A DNA stretch of 38,317 bases from Streptomyces sp. CHD11 (GTDB taxonomy: Bacteria; Actinomycetota; Actinomycetes; Streptomycetales; Streptomycetaceae), in the NCBI RefSeq assembly GCF_018638295.1, contig NZ_JABTTS010000027.1, positions 20,694 through 59,010 on the forward strand, in the 5' to 3' direction. A program made the translations under genes and the position numbers. Shown here piece after piece: positions 6,313-13,996 of this stretch (positions are counted from its first letter, which is position 1; each line of letters begins with the position of its first letter). The notes under the pieces were generated by a model. It was not told where the DNA came from, did no database searches, and saw nothing but the letters and a program-made list of their open reading frames with translations.

Positions 6313-7650
6313 GTGCTAGGAGAGTATCGGATCAGTGGGCGGCGTGCAGCGGAGATCTCCGCGGACATCGAGCGCGGGGTGGGCGAGGGGGAGCTGAGAC
6401 CGGGTGAACTGCTTCCGTCGATAAGGGAGTTGGCGGAACGGCTCGAGGTCAATCCGAACACCGTCGCGGCCGCGTACCGGACACTGCGGGAGCGTGGGGT
6501 CATCGAGACCGCCGGGCGACGGGGCAGCCGGGTGCGGTCCAAGCCGGCGACCACGGCGCGCGACGCCATGCGGGTGGAGGTCCCGCCGGGCGTGCGGGAC
6601 GTCTCCGAGGGCAACCCGGACCCCGCGCTGCTGCCGGCGCTCGCCGGCGCGTTCGCGGCGGCGGCCGGGCAGGGCGACCGGGAGCCGGTGCTGTACGGAC
6701 ACGCGCCGGTGGACCCCGGGCTGGCACGTCTGGCCCGGGCGGGGATGGACGCCGACGGTGTTCCCGACGGCCCCGTCGCCGTCGCGTCGGGCGCCCTGGA
6801 CGCGGTCGAGCGGGTACTGGCGGCGCATCTCAGTCCCGGGGACGCGGTCGCCGTGGAGGACCCCGGCTGGGGAAGTCTGCTGGACCTGGTCCCGGCGCTG
6901 GGGCTGCGGACCGTCCCGGTCGGCGTCGACGACGAGGGTCCGCTCCCCGACGCCGTACGGGCGGCCCTGGCGCACGGCGCGCGCGCCCTGATCGTCACCG
7001 ACCGCGCGCAGAACCCGACCGGCGCGGCCCTGAGCGGCGCACGTGCGCGCGCTCTGCGGTCGGTGCTCGCCGATCACCCGGACACGCTGCTGATCGAGGA
7101 CGACCACGGGCATCACATCGTCGACCACCCCCTCCACCCCCTCGCCGGGCCCACCCGGAGCTGGGCCTTCGTACGCTCGGCGGCCAAGGCGTACGGCCCC
7201 GATCTGCGGCTCGCCGTGCTCACCGGGGACACGGTCACCCTCGACCGGGTGCGGGGCAGGCAGCGGCTCGGGCCGGGCTGGGTCAGTCTGATCGTCCAGC
7301 GTGCGGTGGCGCGGCTGTGGAGCGAGGCCGCGGTGGATCCGGCGGCCGTGGCGGCAGGATACGGGCGGCGCCGGGACGGGCTGACCGGGGCGCTGGCCCG
7401 GCGCGGGATCGTCGCGCACGGGCGCACCGGCATGAACGTCTGGGTGCCGGTCCCGGACGAGACCGCGGCCGTCGCCCGGCTGCTGCACGCGGGCTGGGCG
7501 GTGGCCCCCGGAGCCCGCTTCCGGACGAACGCGCCGCCGGGCATCCGCGTCACCGTCTCGGGACTCCGGGAGGGGGACATCGAGCCCCTGGCCGAGTCGA
7601 TCGCCCTGGCACTCGGCCCCGCCGGAGGGCCGGAGCGGACCTACGCCTGA
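6313..7650 (+). CDS. MocR-type regulator (GntR wHTH fused to PLP aminotransferase fold)
   Basis: Protein of 445 residues. Residues about 5-72 are a GntR winged helix: LLPSIRELAERLEVNPNTVA is the recognition region. Residues about 85-440 have the class I/II aminotransferase fold, with NPTG in RAQNPTGAAL, an aspartate in LIEDDHGHH, and the PLP lysine at 292 in SAAKAYGPDLRL. MocR proteins such as PdxR and GabR bind PLP or amino-PLP adducts and control adjacent, usually divergent, genes. Here the neighbour is a PPOX protein, the same fold as PdxH, so a link with vitamin B6 or flavin chemistry is plausible but inferred. Probably translated from a leaderless mRNA. Confidence 0.9.
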   Translation: MLGEYRISGRRAAEISADIERGVGEGELRPGELLPSIRELAERLEVNPNTVAAAYRTLRERGVIETAGRRGSRVRSKPATTARDAMRVEVPPGVRDVSEGNPDPALLPALAGAFAAAAGQGDREPVLYGHAPVDPGLARLARAGMDADGVPDGPVAVASGALDAVERVLAAHLSPGDAVAVEDPGWGSLLDLVPALGLRTVPVGVDDEGPLPDAVRAALAHGARALIVTDRAQNPTGAALSGARARALRSVLADHPDTLLIEDDHGHHIVDHPLHPLAGPTRSWAFVRSAAKAYGPDLRLAVLTGDTVTLDRVRGRQRLGPGWVSLIVQRAVARLWSEAAVDPAAVAAGYGRRRDGLTGALARRGIVAHGRTGMNVWVPVPDETAAVARLLHAGWAVAPGARFRTNAPPGIRVTVSGLREGDIEPLAESIALALGPAGGPERTYA

Positions 7651-7951
7651 GGCGCGGAACACCGGCACCGGCAGGACCGCCGCCGTCAGCCATGACCAGC
7701 GGCGCGCTCGGAGTGCGGCGGGCGGCGCGGATCGTCACGCGGCCGTCCGGTGCCGGCGGCAGTGGACGCGCGCGACGCAAGGCGCGGGCGGACGAGCGGC
7801 GGGCGCGTGCGGCCGGGAGGGGCGGTCCCGGGCTCGGGCGGATTCAGCATGTCTGGTGCGGGCGCTCCGGCCGTCGGCTCCAGAGGGGCGGCTGCGCCCG
7901 GTGGGGCGCTCCCGGCGCGGCGGCCGGGGGCGGGGCGCCGTCGTGGCGTGG
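7651..7951. other. Gap between convergent genes, no gene seen
   Basis: About 300 bp of very GC-rich sequence between the regulator and a convergent transporter. Frames that cross it in either direction are extensions or shadows of neighbours. No hairpin stands out above the background of a GC-rich sequence. Confidence 0.55.
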
Positions 7952-8899
7952 TCACGGCCGGCGCTTCGGCTTCATCTGCGTCAGGGCCGCGCCCGCCAGC
8001 ACGATCGCCGCGCCCACCGGTGTGGACCAGTTCAGCGTCTCGCCGAGCAGCACGATGCCGGCCGCGGCGGCGATCACCGGGACGAAGTAGGTGACCATCT
8101 GGCCGGTCGTGGGTCCGACCTCGGCGACGAGACCGTACTGGAGGAGTACGGCCAGCCCCGTGCCCAGCGTGCCCAGGGTCGCGACCGCCAGCAGCGGCCC
8201 GACGGCGAAGGTGTTCGGAAGGCTGGTGAACAACGGGGTCACGACGGCCAGCTGGACGGTCGCCAGCAGCAGTTGGCCACCGGTGAGGGAAAGGTGCGAG
8301 TGGCTGCTGCCGGCCAGGGTGCGACGGACGTAGATCCAGCCGACGGGATAGCTCAGCGAGGCGAGCAGCGCCAGAGCGGTGCCCCGGGCGTCCAGTCCCT
8401 GGAAACCCTGCCAGGCGCCCAGAACGGTCAGCACTCCAAGGAAACCCAGGCCCAGCCCCGCCACCCGCACCCGGGTCGGCCGGTCCTCGGACAGCGCCAC
8501 CAGCGACAGCGCCATCCCCCACAGCGGCGAGGTCGCGTTGCAGATGCCGGCCAGCGTGGACGGGATGGTCAGTTCCGCGAAGGCGAACAGCGAGAACGGC
8601 AGGGCGTTCAGCAGGAAACCGGCGATCGCGAGATGGCCCCAGGTCCGCACACCGCGTGGCAGCCGCTCCCGCCGTACCGCCATGGCGACCGCGAGGACGG
8701 CGGTCCCGAAGGCCAGCCGGCCGAGGGTGACCTGGAACGGGGCATAGCCCTGGGTGCCGACCTTGATGAGGAGGAAGCTGAAGCCCCAGATCAGGGACAG
8801 CGCCGCGAAACGCAGCCGCCAGTCCAGACGGGGGCGGGTGCGGTCCGGGGCGTGGCCGGCCGGGCCCGGCGTGGTGGTGGTCGCGGTGACGCTGCTCAT
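7952..8899 (-). CDS. EamA/DMT family transporter
   Basis: Membrane protein of 315 residues with about ten helices in two EamA repeats: the first starts LSLIWGFSFLLIKVG, the second PVGWIYVRRTLAG, and the end has LLGETLNWSTPVGAAIVLAGA. The substrate is unknown; export of an amino acid or similar metabolite is the family norm. The frame stays open far upstream, through the divergent LysR gene, so the start is set at 8899 where the divergent intergenic region begins. No ribosome site is clear. It is divergent from the LysR regulator, which lies 75 bp away and shares an operator-like region with it, so it is the likely target. Confidence 0.88.
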   Translation of the reverse strand: MSSVTATTTTPGPAGHAPDRTRPRLDWRLRFAALSLIWGFSFLLIKVGTQGYAPFQVTLGRLAFGTAVLAVAMAVRRERLPRGVRTWGHLAIAGFLLNALPFSLFAFAELTIPSTLAGICNATSPLWGMALSLVALSEDRPTRVRVAGLGLGFLGVLTVLGAWQGFQGLDARGTALALLASLSYPVGWIYVRRTLAGSSHSHLSLTGGQLLLATVQLAVVTPLFTSLPNTFAVGPLLAVATLGTLGTGLAVLLQYGLVAEVGPTTGQMVTYFVPVIAAAAGIVLLGETLNWSTPVGAAIVLAGAALTQMKPKRRP

Positions 8900-8922
8900 G
8901 GACGCAACGATGCTGCACGGTG

Positions 8923-8966
8923 ATCTCGTAGCACAATCGAGATTTCGCACGCGGTATCTCGTAGCA
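8923..8966. promoter_or_regulatory. LysR-type operator: three ATCTCG half-sites between divergent genes
   Basis: ATCTCG at 8923-8928 and CGAGAT at 8938-8943 form a 21-bp inverted repeat. A third half-site ATCTCG lies at 8956-8961, and the 11-mer atctcgtagca occurs at 8923-8933 and 8956-8966. The last copy overlaps TAGCAT (8962-8967), a -10 hexamer 7 nt before the LysR ATG. This is the usual layout of a LysR recognition site plus activation site, with autoregulation. Confidence 0.65.
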
Positions 8967-8974
8967 TCGCTTAC

Positions 8975-9931
8975 ATGTTGAACCTGGAGCGCCTGCGCAC
9001 CCTGGACGCCCTCGCCCGGCACGGGTCGGTCAGCGGCGCGGCCGAAGGGCTGCACATCACGACCTCGGCCGTCTCCCAGCAGATGTCCAAACTGGAGCGC
9101 GAGGTCGGTCAGCAACTGCTCGCCAGGAACGGGCGGGGTGTCCGGCTCACCGACGCGGGCCGGCTGCTCGCCGAGCATGCCGCGCGGATCCTGTCCCAGG
9201 TCGAACTCGCCCAGTCCGATCTGGAGGCGCAGCGCGGTCAGGTCGCGGGGGAGCTGCGGGTCTCGGCGTTCCCGACCGCGGCGCGGGGGCTGTTCCCGGT
9301 CGCGCTCGCGGATCTGCGGGAAGGGCATCCCGCGCTGCGCGTGCGCTCCCGCGAACTGGAACCCGAGGCGGGCGTCAGGGGAGTGGTGCGCGGGGATCTC
9401 GATCTCGCCGTCGTGCTCGACTGGTACAACAAGCCGATGTCGCTGCCCAACGGGTTGGTCAAGGCGCTGCTGCTCGACGATCCGGCCGATGTGGCGCTGC
9501 CGGCCGGTCACCGGCTGGCCGGCCGGGAGGAGGTGGATCTCGCCGAGTTCGCCGAGGACGAGTGGATCACCTGGGGCGAGGGCGAGTTCTGCCACGAGTG
9601 GCTGATGTTCACCCTGCGCTCCAAGGGCATCGAGCCGATCGTCGGCCACCGCGCCGCCGAGAGCCACACCCAGCTCAGCCTGGTCGCCGCGGGGCTCGGC
9701 GTCTGCATCGCCCCGGTACTCGGCCGCAATCCGCTGCCCGACGGGGTGGTGACCGTCCCGCTCCGGCAGCGCCTGCGACGGCATGTCCACGTGGTCTGGC
9801 GCGCGGACGCGGACCGCCGCCCGTCCATCCGGGCGGCGGTGCGGGCACTGCGGGCGGCGGGTGAGCGCGTAGGGGCGACCGGCGGGAGCGGCGAGCCCTC
9901 TACGACCCGGGCGGCTGCGGCAGTTTCCTGA
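8975..9931 (+). CDS. LysR family transcriptional regulator
   Basis: Protein of 318 residues. Residues 1-60 are the LysR winged helix-turn-helix (ALARHGSVSGAAEGLHITTSAVSQQMSKLE region), followed by a linker helix and the two-lobed effector domain (about 90-290). The ATG lies 7 nt after TAGCAT, consistent with a leaderless mRNA. LysR proteins usually activate a divergent gene when bound to a small effector and repress themselves. The neighbour here is an EamA exporter, so an exported metabolite could be the effector; this is inference. Its 3' end overlaps the convergent PPOX gene by 32 bp. Confidence 0.92.
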   Translation: MLNLERLRTLDALARHGSVSGAAEGLHITTSAVSQQMSKLEREVGQQLLARNGRGVRLTDAGRLLAEHAARILSQVELAQSDLEAQRGQVAGELRVSAFPTAARGLFPVALADLREGHPALRVRSRELEPEAGVRGVVRGDLDLAVVLDWYNKPMSLPNGLVKALLLDDPADVALPAGHRLAGREEVDLAEFAEDEWITWGEGEFCHEWLMFTLRSKGIEPIVGHRAAESHTQLSLVAAGLGVCIAPVLGRNPLPDGVVTVPLRQRLRRHVHVVWRADADRRPSIRAAVRALRAAGERVGATGGSGEPSTTRAAAAVS

Positions 9932-10376
9932 AGTCCCAGGACACGATCTTCTCGGGTGTCAGGCGCAGCCAGGCGTGCCGGCCGTCGTGGGGCATCTCGT
10001 CCAGGCCGAAGTTTTTGCGGGCGAACAGCGTCTCGGGGACGTCGAGTTCCGCGTGCAGCTCACCCGTGCGCGGGATCTCGCCCACGAACTCCACCCGCCC
10101 GGACAGCTCGGCGCCGCGCAGTTCGTCGTACTCCTCGCCGGTGTCGATCACGATCGCCACCCGGGGATCCCGCCGCAGATCCGCCCACCGCTTGCTGCGG
10201 ACCACGGAGTAGAGCCACAGCGAGGTGCCGTCCCAGGCGAACCAGAGCGTGCTGACGTGCGGCGCTCCGTCGGCGGACACCGTGGCGACCCGGCAGGTGC
10301 GCTGGCCGGTGAGGAAGTCGTCCAGCTCGCCGGGCATCATCATGATCTTCCGGCCCCGGCGCTGCGTGGCGGTCAT
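9900..10376 (-). CDS. PPOX class FMN-binding protein
   Basis: Protein of 158 residues with the split-barrel pattern: an N-terminal helix (GELDDFLTGQRTCRVATVSADG), then PHVSTLWFAWDG, LWLYSVVRSKRWADLRRDPRV, and a later strand pair. Such proteins bind FMN or F420 and act as oxidoreductases or as cofactor-binding proteins; the substrate is unknown. The ATG at 10376 follows aaggga by 5 nt. It lies 29 bp downstream of the Rieske lipoprotein gene on the same strand, so the two are probably co-transcribed. Its 3' end overlaps the LysR gene. Confidence 0.85.
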   Translation of the reverse strand: MTATQRRGRKIMMMPGELDDFLTGQRTCRVATVSADGAPHVSTLWFAWDGTSLWLYSVVRSKRWADLRRDPRVAIVIDTGEEYDELRGAELSGRVEFVGEIPRTGELHAELDVPETLFARKNFGLDEMPHDGRHAWLRLTPEKIVSWDFRKLPQPPGS

Positions 10377-10405
10377 ACGGTCCCTTCTCTCATGTCGCGG
10401 CAGGT

Positions 10406-10861
10406 TCAGGCGAGGGTGATCGAGTCCCCGCTGACGGTGATCTCCACCGCGGGCAGTGGTGCTTTCGCGGGGCCGCCCTTCACACTGCCGTCGGCGATCG
10501 AGAAGTTGCTGTTGTGACAGGGGCAGTTGATGACTCCGTCCGCGACGCTCTTCACCGCGCAGCCCTGGTGGGTGCAGGTCGCCGAGAAGGCCTTGAACTC
10601 GCCTGCCGAGGGCTGGGTGACGACGACTTTTCGGTCGGCGAAGACCTTGCCCCCTCCCTCCGGGATGTCGGCGGTCGAGGCGAGTGTCGCGCCGGCGGTG
10701 TCGTCGGACGCGCCGCCGGCGGAACCGGAGTCCGCGGAGGAGCTGGACCCGTCGTCGGAATCCCCGCACGCGGTCAGCGCGACGGCGAGGCCCGCCGCTC
10801 CGGCCGCCGCCACGACGGTTCGACGGGCGGGTCCGGATGCGGATTGAAACGATGCGCTCAT
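10406..10861 (-). CDS. Rieske [2Fe-2S] lipoprotein, Tat-type signal
   Basis: Protein of 151 residues. Residues 13-14 are twin arginines (ARRTVVAA) before a hydrophobic stretch and a lipobox ending in Cys32 (LTAC), so it is probably a Tat-exported lipoprotein. A Ser/Gly/Asp-rich linker follows. The Rieske cluster motifs are CTHQGC (C96, H98, C101) and CPCHNSNF (C113, C115, H116): C96, H98, C113 and H116 would bind the cluster, with C101 and C115 forming the disulfide. It is a stand-alone domain without a cytochrome b partner nearby. The ATG at 10861 follows aaggga by 8 nt. It shares an operon with a PPOX protein, hinting at a redox role outside the membrane. Confidence 0.9.
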   Translation of the reverse strand: MSASFQSASGPARRTVVAAAGAAGLAVALTACGDSDDGSSSSADSGSAGGASDDTAGATLASTADIPEGGGKVFADRKVVVTQPSAGEFKAFSATCTHQGCAVKSVADGVINCPCHNSNFSIADGSVKGGPAKAPLPAVEITVSGDSITLA

Positions 10862-11062
10862 GCCGGTGTGTCCCTTCCGGGGGCAGACAGTTGATCTAGG
10901 GAGAGGTACGGTCAGCGGGCCCACGCTGTTCAGGCGGTACCGGAAGCTTGACGTGCCCGCGGTCGGACGGACGTAAATCACGACTGTCGTTTCCCTGTCG
11001 GGCGCGGTCCTTCCCTCCCGGGCCGCGTCCGACGTGCGGTGACACGCCAGTAACCTGGGGCG

Positions 11063-11827
11063 ATGCTCAAGGAAGTCACCGCGACCCGTTTCATCGCGCC
11101 GCTGCGCGAGGGCGGTTCGCTGCCGGGACTGATCGAGGCCGACGATCTCGGGATGTACGTCCTGAAGTTCGCCGGTGCCGGGCAGGGCCGTAAGACGCTG
11201 GTCGCCGAGGTGGTCTGCGGCGAACTCGCCCGCCGACTGGGGCTGAGGGTCCCGCGGCTGGCCACCGTCGAGCTCGATCCGGTGCTCGGGCTCGGGGAGC
11301 CCGAGCAGGAGGTGCAACAGCTGCTGAGATCCAGCGGCGGCACCAATCTCGGCATGGACTTCCTCTCCGGCGCCCTAGGCTTCGACCCGCTCGCCTCCGA
11401 GGTCGGCTCCGGGGAAGCAGGGCGGATCGTCTGGTTCGACGCACTGGTGAACAACGTCGACCGCTCCTGGCGCAACCCCAACATGCTCCGCCGGCGCGGC
11501 GAACTCTGGCTCATCGACCACGGCGCGACGATGATCTGGCACCACAACTGGCCCGGCGCCGCCGTCTCCGCCGCCCGCCCCTACGACGCCTCCGACCACG
11601 CGTTGAACACCTTCGCGCCGGACGTCGCGGCCGCGGCGGAGGAGTTGGCGCCGCGGATCACCGGGGAACTGCTGGCCGAGGTCACCGCGGAGATCCCCGA
11701 CGTCTGGCTGGCCGGCGAGCCGGGCTTCGACACGCCCGACGAGCTCCGGCAGGCCTACGCCAGGCCGCTGCTCGCCCGCGCGGGCACCGTCCACCAGCGC
11801 ATCCGCGGCCTTCAGGGGGAGCAGTGA
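11063..11827 (+). CDS. HipA-like kinase family protein
   Basis: Protein of 254 residues resembling the short HipA-like kinases of actinomycetes. The N-terminal half has a nucleotide-loop region (MYVLKFAGAGQGRKTLVAEV, where K may be the ATP-binding lysine), then ELARRLGLRVPRLATVEL. The centre has FDALVNNVDRSWRNPNML, similar to the HipA catalytic loop (D..N/D pattern), and LIDHGATMIW, similar to the metal-binding DxG motif. It lacks the N-terminal HipA domain of the E. coli toxin. The stop codon overlaps the start of a DUF3037 gene. Whether it acts as a toxin, and on what, is unknown. TAACCT 6 nt before ATG suggests a leaderless mRNA. Confidence 0.8.
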   Translation: MLKEVTATRFIAPLREGGSLPGLIEADDLGMYVLKFAGAGQGRKTLVAEVVCGELARRLGLRVPRLATVELDPVLGLGEPEQEVQQLLRSSGGTNLGMDFLSGALGFDPLASEVGSGEAGRIVWFDALVNNVDRSWRNPNMLRRRGELWLIDHGATMIWHHNWPGAAVSAARPYDASDHALNTFAPDVAAAAEELAPRITGELLAEVTAEIPDVWLAGEPGFDTPDELRQAYARPLLARAGTVHQRIRGLQGEQ

Positions 11828-12207
11828 GCGACCGGCACGTCTTCGAGTACGCGCTGATGAGGGTCGTACCGCGCATCGAACGGGGCGAGTGCGTCAACGC
11901 CGGGGTGCTCGTGTACTGCCGCCGGAAGTCCTTCGTCGCCGCCCGCACCCACCTCGACGAGGCGCGGCTGCTGGCCCTCGACCCCACGGCCGACCTGCCC
12001 GGTGTACGGGCGGCGCTGCGCGCGGTCGAGGGTGTCTGCGCGGGCGGGGACGCCGCGGGGCAGGCGGCGGGGGACGATGCCGGGCGGCGCTTCCGCTGGC
12101 TGATCGCGCCCCGGTCCACCATCGTCCAGCCCGGCCCCGTGCACACAGGGCTCACGGCCGATCCGGCGGCTGAGACGGACCGGCTGCTCGACCTGCTCGT
12201 GCGCTGA
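11824..12207 (+). CDS. DUF3037 domain protein, partner of HipA-like kinase
   Basis: Protein of 127 residues starting at a GTG that overlaps the kinase stop (GTGA), so the two are translationally coupled. The start HVFEYALMRVVPRIERGECVNAGVLVYCR is typical of DUF3037. The end RFRWLIAPRSTIVQPGPVHTGL is also conserved in that family. Its function is unknown. DUF3037 genes are commonly found beside short HipA-like kinases, which suggests a joint role, possibly antitoxin or target recognition; that is inference. Confidence 0.8.
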   Translation: MSDRHVFEYALMRVVPRIERGECVNAGVLVYCRRKSFVAARTHLDEARLLALDPTADLPGVRAALRAVEGVCAGGDAAGQAAGDDAGRRFRWLIAPRSTIVQPGPVHTGLTADPAAETDRLLDLLVR

Positions 12208-12224
12208 CCGGGGCCGCGGACGCC

Positions 12225-12273
12225 GTCCGATGGCCGCTGTCCGATGGCCGCTGTCCGCTGTCCGATGGCCGGT
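12225..12273 (+). repeat. 14-bp imperfect tandem repeat
   Basis: Copies of gtccgatggccgct at 12225-12238 and 12239-12252, a 7-bp partial at 12253, and a near copy at 12260-12273. It is intergenic, after the DUF3037 gene. Confidence 0.8.
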
Positions 12274-12370
12274 CGGACGCGGACGGCGGAGTGGCGCGGT
12301 GTCACCGCCGTGCTCCCCGGGGCGGACGCGGCGCCCCGGCGCGACCGGCCGGTGCGGCTTCCGGGCGGGG

Positions 12371-12934
12371 TCAGGGGCGCCGGCGTCTCATGAGGTAGCC
12401 GGTCGCGAGCAGGGCGCCCGTCACGAAGGCCGCGCCGACGCCGATGTCCCGGCCGCTGGGTCCGGACCCGGAGGACCCGCCCAGTCCGCCCGCCACGCCG
12501 CGCGTCGGCGCCACGGGGGCGGAAGCCGTCGGCGCGGCGGTTGTCGTGGTGGGTGCCGCGGTGTCGAGGGCCGTCGTGGTCGGGGCCGCCGGCGCCGGCG
12601 TGGCCGTAGCCGTCCGGGTGGGCGAAGCGGTGGTCAGGGACGGTGACGGTGACCCGGTCGCAGCGGTGGCGGAGGGGAAGGCGGACGGCGCGGGCCGGAA
12701 GGTGGACGAGGTGAGGCCCCGCCGGGCAAGTGCCTCGCAGGCCACGCCGTCGTCCGGACCCGGGTCCTCGTCGAGCCGGTGCGGATCGCTCCGGTCCAGG
12801 TCGAAGAAGGTCTGCGCGTCCTCCTGGTAGGTGAAGTCGCTGCAGTCCAGGTCCTGGGCGTGAGCGGTGTCGGCCAACGGCACGATCGCACAGAGCGCGA
12901 TCAGCGTGCCTATGGCACCGGTGCGACGACGCAT
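12371..12934 (-). CDS. Secreted Excalibur calcium-binding domain protein with C-terminal anchor
   Basis: Protein of 187 residues. Residues 1-26 are a signal peptide ending near AHA. An Excalibur-like region follows (LDCSDFTYQEDAQTFFDL, then DPGPDDGVACEAL), with paired cysteines and an acidic DxDxDG-like loop that would bind calcium. Next is a Thr/Ala/Pro-rich spacer (about 75-145), then a hydrophobic segment (about 160-182) and an RRRR tail, consistent with a membrane anchor exposing the domain outside the cell. Its role is unknown; such proteins are linked to the cell wall. The start ATG follows ggaaaggaggcgctcc, a strong ribosome site. Confidence 0.85.
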   Translation of the reverse strand: MRRRTGAIGTLIALCAIVPLADTAHAQDLDCSDFTYQEDAQTFFDLDRSDPHRLDEDPGPDDGVACEALARRGLTSSTFRPAPSAFPSATAATGSPSPSLTTASPTRTATATPAPAAPTTTALDTAAPTTTTAAPTASAPVAPTRGVAGGLGGSSGSGPSGRDIGVGAAFVTGALLATGYLMRRRRP

Positions 12935-13107
12935 GGAGCGCCTCCTTTCCGGCCACGGGTGGCTCGCGCTTCGACGCTATGGGTGCTCCGGCGCGGGGGC
13001 GCGCGGCGCTGAGCCGATCGGGTGCCGCCCGGGGGCGCGGACGCCGCGCGCGGACCGGTCGCCGGGGCGTTCGCGCAGGGAATGGATCACACACGCGCGG
13101 GGTGCCG

Positions 13108-13136
13108 TTGACACCGGGTGCCAGGGCTTCTAGCGT
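13108..13136 (+). promoter_or_regulatory. Consensus housekeeping promoter of the fabG operon
   Basis: TTGACA (13108-13113), a 17-bp spacer and TAGCGT (13131-13136). This is close to the HrdB consensus. It lies about 85 bp before the fabG ATG. Confidence 0.8.
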
Positions 13137-13154
13137 CACGTCTGCTGAAGGTAC

Positions 13155-13168
13155 TAAGCGGTCGCTCA
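13155..13168 (+). promoter_or_regulatory. TetR-like operator in the fabG leader
   Basis: TAAGCG-gt-CGCTCA is an inverted repeat with one mismatch. It sits about 20 bp after the -10 hexamer, where a bound repressor could block transcription. Similar dyads are used by TetR-family regulators of fatty-acid genes. No TetR gene is in the window, so this is a proposal. Confidence 0.4.
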
Positions 13169-13221
13169 TTGAACTGAGTCCGGCCGCAGGAGCCGCACCC
13201 CTAGGGCGAGGAGAAGCAGCA

Positions 13222-13983
13222 ATGTCCACCACTGAGCAGCGGGTCGCGGTGGTCACCGGCGCCGCGCGCGGCATCGGCGCCGCCACCGCCGTACGACTGG
13301 CCGCCGAAGGCCGCGCGGTCGCCGTGATCGACCTCGACGAGGCCGCCTGCAAGGACACCGTCGAGAAGATCACCGCCGCCGGCGGCAAGGCCCTCGCGGT
13401 CGGCTGCGACGTCTCCGACGAGGCGCAGGTCGAGGCGGCTGTCGCGCGGATCACCGAGGAACTCGGTGCACCCACCATCCTGGTCAACAACGCGGGCGTG
13501 CTGCGCGACAACCTGCTGTTCAAGATGAGCGTCTCCGACTGGGACACCGTCATGAACGTGCATCTGCGCGGCGCCTTCCTGATGTCGAAGGCATGCCAGA
13601 AGCACATGGTCGACGCCGGTTTCGGCCGGATCGTGAACCTGTCCTCCTCGTCCGCGCTCGGCAACCGGGGCCAGGCCAACTACTCCGCCGCCAAGGCCGG
13701 TCTGCAGGGCTTCACCAAGACCCTCGCCAAGGAACTCGGCAAGTTCGGCGTCACCGCCAACTCCGTCGCTCCCGGCTTCATCGCCACCGAGATGACCAAG
13801 GCCACCGCGGACCGCGTCGGCATGGGGTTCGAGGACTTCAAGGCCGCCGCCGCCACCCAGATCCCGGTCGCCCGCGTCGGCGAGCCCGAGGACATCGCCA
13901 ACGCCATCGCCTTCTTCACCGGCGAGGCCGCCGGCTTCGTCTCCGGCCAGGTGCTGTACGTCGCCGGCGGACCGCTCGACTAG
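13222..13983 (+). CDS. fabG: 3-oxoacyl-ACP reductase FabG-type SDR
   Basis: SDR enzyme of 253 residues: NAD(P)-binding TGAARGIG (12-19), NNAG near 90, and catalytic Tyr154/Lys158 (NYSAAKAG) with a serine in NLSSSSALG. It is predicted to reduce 3-oxoacyl-ACP or 3-oxoacyl-CoA to the 3-hydroxy form using NADPH. The assignment to FabG rather than another SDR is from overall resemblance. A segment VGMGFEDFKAAAATQIP is longer than in the essential FabG, so this is probably an accessory paralogue. The ATG follows gaggagaagcagca. It is the first gene of a two-gene operon with another SDR, from a strong promoter with a possible TetR site. Confidence 0.85.
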   Translation: MSTTEQRVAVVTGAARGIGAATAVRLAAEGRAVAVIDLDEAACKDTVEKITAAGGKALAVGCDVSDEAQVEAAVARITEELGAPTILVNNAGVLRDNLLFKMSVSDWDTVMNVHLRGAFLMSKACQKHMVDAGFGRIVNLSSSSALGNRGQANYSAAKAGLQGFTKTLAKELGKFGVTANSVAPGFIATEMTKATADRVGMGFEDFKAAAATQIPVARVGEPEDIANAIAFFTGEAAGFVSGQVLYVAGGPLD

Positions 13984-13996
13984 GAAGACCGGGAAC

